DNA from: Dehalococcoidia bacterium UBA5760
Lineage (GTDB): Bacteria > Chloroflexota > Dehalococcoidia > Dehalococcoidales > UBA5760
Direction of reading: 5' to 3'
Length of the DNA stretch: 7,664 nucleotides
NCBI GenBank assembly: GCA_002418895.1
Contig: DIFA01000007.1
Coordinates: 1 to 7,664 of the forward strand
Positions 6,217-7,664 of the stretch are shown here, in pieces. The position numbers and the translations under genes were made by a program. How positions within the stretch are numbered: the stretch's first letter is position 1; every line of letters starts with the position of its first letter. The notes beneath the pieces are model-generated. The model was not told the origin of the DNA and ran no database searches. It saw only the letters and a program-made list of their open reading frames with translations.

Positions 6217-6311
6217 TATATAAAAGGTCAAATATACGGTTTTGCAATACCAATCATAATACCTTACAAAAATGAAGGCAAAGTTGAAAAGAAAGCCAAG
6301 ATAAGCGGTAA

Positions 6312-6545
6312 TCAGGTTAGAATAGAATACAGGATACCATTACCAGTGATGTCCGGAAGAACTCCATTCGAAATAAGTTCTTGTTGAGTAAGATTCCGGT
6401 GTTCATCCCACTTGAAGGGGGATCTGTCTGGATTTACCAGCGGCATTCCAAAATCAAGAATTATGCGGGTTTGGCTGGAATCGGATACCAGTTCGACACA
6501 GCTACCGCCGATTTCGTGCGTGCCACGGTGTATAGTCAGTCTCAC
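6312..6545 (-). pseudogene. 5' remnant of a metallo-beta-lactamase-fold hydrolase gene
   Basis: The first 68 or so residues look like the N-terminus of a metallo-beta-lactamase-fold hydrolase of the RNase J/CPSF-like type: MRLTIHRGTHEIGGSCVELV, then TRIILDFGMPL (27-36) and GVLPDITG (61-68). From there the reading leaves the family pattern (NGILYSILT) and stops at residue 77. The HxHxDH zinc motif that should follow is absent, and I find no continuation in the other minus-strand frames of 6160-6345. Full family members are several hundred residues long. The GTG start has a good ribosome site (AAGGGGAAG, five bases upstream) and directly abuts the TAG of the upstream gene, so the two were an operon. 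Loss by deletion or insertion near 6342 is inferred. The fragment lacks catalytic residues and cannot be an active hydrolase. Confidence 0.72.
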
Positions 6546-6854
6546 CTATACTTCCCCTTCAGGAGTGTTCTCAGAGTCTGCGGTCATTCCATCAGAAATA
6601 ATAGCTATGGTGTCGCATTTACCGAGTAAGTCAGCTAGGTTTAGAATGGAGTTCATGATACTCTTATCAGGGCAACTCATAGACTTTAGGTCCTCAATCA
6701 GTTCCTTTGTGACAGAAGTACAGCCTTCTTTAAATAGCTCCTTAACCGACTTAGAGTCTGTTGAAGACAGAACGTAATCCGACATCATCATAAGTCCATT
6801 ATTTGAGGCTACATCACCGACATAACCATTGGCATCATACAGATAAAAGCCCAT
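6546..6854 (-). CDS. Small acidic protein paired with metallo-beta-lactamase-fold gene, unknown function
   Basis: A 102-residue acidic protein. It begins MGFYLYDANGYVGDVASNNG, like a beta-hairpin, followed by a helical middle (about 34-80: SVKELFKEG, VTKELIEDLKS, IMNSILNLADLLGKC). It ends with the strand DTIAIISDGM and an acidic tail. It has no signal peptide or membrane segment. A purine-rich AGAGG stretch lies upstream of the ATG, and a perfect TATAAT (minus strand, 6892-6887) could be its -10 box, although no -35 is visible. Its stop abuts the start of the metallo-beta-lactamase-fold remnant with no intervening base, so the two were a two-gene unit. Such tight pairing suggests the products act together, for example as enzyme and partner or inhibitor, but that is inference. 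I do not recognise a named family. Confidence 0.68.
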   Translation of the reverse strand: MGFYLYDANGYVGDVASNNGLMMMSDYVLSSTDSKSVKELFKEGCTSVTKELIEDLKSMSCPDKSIMNSILNLADLLGKCDTIAIISDGMTADSENTPEGEV

Positions 6855-7179
6855 TACTCAACCCGACCTCTTTATTCATCGGATTTATTATACACTTCTC
6901 GGGAATGTTTAGCCCTCTATGTCCAACAATTACTCAGAGTGTTTGGTTCCCACTAGCTGATGTTTTGGTGCACAGGGATATGCTAGTGGCCAGTTGACAC
7001 GGAGGGTCGGCCTCACGACAAAGCAGAAACTAACTCTGAAGTGCCCTCAGAATTAACTGATATTTATATGGTTTTCCACCGTAGCTCTAGGCAAGTCCCA
7101 CAGTTTGTGGTTTTGAAGGTAAAACAGCATCACTTTGACAGATCGTCGGCTCTTACGTCAATGACATGGTTCTTGCACG
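6855..7179. other. Gene-free stretch of about 325 bases
   Basis: I see no supported gene here. Visible elements are the TATAAT noted for the small acidic protein gene (6887-6892, minus strand) and an 8-bp perfect inverted repeat, CCACTAGC (6950-6957) and GCTAGTGG (6982-6989), separated by 24 bases. A short hairpin, CCACA-GTT-TGTGG (7098-7110), is followed by TTTT. It points in the plus direction, so it would not end the minus-strand gene to its right. Long open frames are absent. The stretch may be decayed sequence or contain a recombination site next to the recombinase-like gene, but nothing proves this. Confidence 0.4.
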
Positions 7180-7664
7180 CTATAGGGAAGCCGTTTCTTG
7201 CATAACCTTGATGTTCCTGGTCTTCCACTCTGGCCTGAGCCTTCTTGGGCAGTCAGCTGGCCGGCGTATTCGCAGCATGGAGACCATACCCTTGACCGAC
7301 TGGCCAGTTCGGTCCAGCTTGTCAGCGATCTCCTCGACACGAACGCCTTTGCCATACAGCTCGCGCAACTGCTCCTTGTCTTCGTCTGTCCATGGTCTGC
7401 CTATCACAGGATACTTTCTCTGATAACGCCTAGTCAACCTCAGTCTTGAGGCTCGCTGGTTGATAGCGGCGGGAGTGCTCCCGGGAAACGCTGCTATCAG
7501 GGCATCCCATGACGCCGAGGGCCACAGCATCCGCATCAGGTCGTCTTCCTGCCCTTGCCAGCGCTTTTCCTTGGTGAAATGCGCCGACGGCCGGGTGATA
7601 GTTACTCCCTGGCGAAAGCCCGTTTTCCACACTATTGTGGCATCTACATGGGCGACGTCGTGGC
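7180..7664 (-). CDS. C-terminal part of a SANT/Myb-repeat DNA-binding protein, probably a recombinase tail
   Basis: About 161 residues are visible. The frame stays open to the right edge (upstream residues HDVAHVDATI precede VWKTGFRQ), so the gene is partial in the window and the GTG at 7632 is probably internal. Two SANT/Myb-like helix-turn-helix repeats follow one another: RWQGQEDDLMRMLWP through INQRASRLRL, and RPWTDEDKEQLRELYGKG through VKGMVSMLRIRRP. Each has the expected acidic first helix and basic last helix. The segment before them (VDATIVWKTGFRQGVTITRP) resembles the beta-hairpin that ends the zinc-ribbon part of large serine recombinases, after which DNA-binding helices are common. 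I therefore infer a recombinase C-terminus, without seeing the catalytic domain. A phage or plasmid DNA-binding protein is the alternative. The DNA-binding repeats are well supported, the recombinase label less so. Confidence 0.7.
   Translation of the reverse strand, partial: HDVAHVDATIVWKTGFRQGVTITRPSAHFTKEKRWQGQEDDLMRMLWPSASWDALIAAFPGSTPAAINQRASRLRLTRRYQRKYPVIGRPWTDEDKEQLRELYGKGVRVEEIADKLDRTGQSVKGMVSMLRIRRPADCPRRLRPEWKTRNIKVMQETASL

Noticed and set aside
6233..6330. Short hydrophobic minus-strand reading after the hydrolase remnant, tested as a frameshifted continuation
   Set aside because: It does not resemble the metallo-beta-lactamase fold, has no zinc motif, and is soon stopped.
6160..6387. 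Plus-strand open frame of 75 residues upstream of the methyltransferase
   Set aside because: It has no ribosome site and no recognisable pattern, and it runs antisense through the end of the hydrolase remnant.
6950..6989. Eight-base inverted repeat in the gene-free stretch as an operator or att site
   Set aside because: A match of this length with a 24-base gap can arise by chance in a few hundred bases, and no second copy was seen.

Overview
The window looks like a chromosomal segment from a Dehalococcoidia-like member of the Chloroflexota. This is inferred from the style of the proteins (the fibronectin-III/Pro-Glu/C-terminal anchor surface protein, the Fur-family protein, the ECF metal transporter) and not from any marker gene. 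Base composition is moderate. Genes are well spaced, with good Shine-Dalgarno sites.

Layout. (a) 1-533: the 3' end of a surface-anchored protein gene, closed by a strong intrinsic terminator. (b) 656-1075, minus strand: a small zinc-ribbon protein of unknown function, transcribed away from the next gene. (c) 1217-5301, plus strand: the core of the window. A Fur-family metalloregulator sits behind a consensus sigma-70 promoter. It is followed by a metal-binding lipoprotein and then a nickel/cobalt ECF transporter cluster in the order nikL/cbiL-like, nikM/cbiM, nikQ/cbiQ, nikO/cbiO, with the last four genes coupled by 1-4 base overlaps. (d) 5463-6158, minus strand: a class I SAM-dependent methyltransferase, convergent with the transporter. 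(e) 6312-6854, minus strand: a small acidic protein gene abutting the 5' part of a metallo-beta-lactamase-fold gene that breaks off before its catalytic motifs, so it is a remnant. (f) 6855-7179: about 325 bases without a supported gene. (g) 7180-7664, minus strand: the C-terminal part of a protein with two SANT/Myb-like repeats, probably the tail of a site-specific recombinase, running off the window.

How the genes work together. Region (c) reads as a metal-acquisition island. The regulator would sense a transition metal. The lipoprotein, with a His/Cys-rich C-terminus, could bind metal outside the membrane. The NikM-type S component carries the Met1-His2-His67 pattern expected for Ni/Co binding, and NikQ plus NikO supply the coupling membrane protein and the ATPase. 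The best regulatory observation is a 20-bp element of the form TGCAA-N10-TTGCA, 16 of 20 positions identical. It occurs once over the regulator's start codon and once upstream of the lipoprotein-transporter genes, suggesting one operator for both. Region (e)-(g) looks like eroded accessory DNA.
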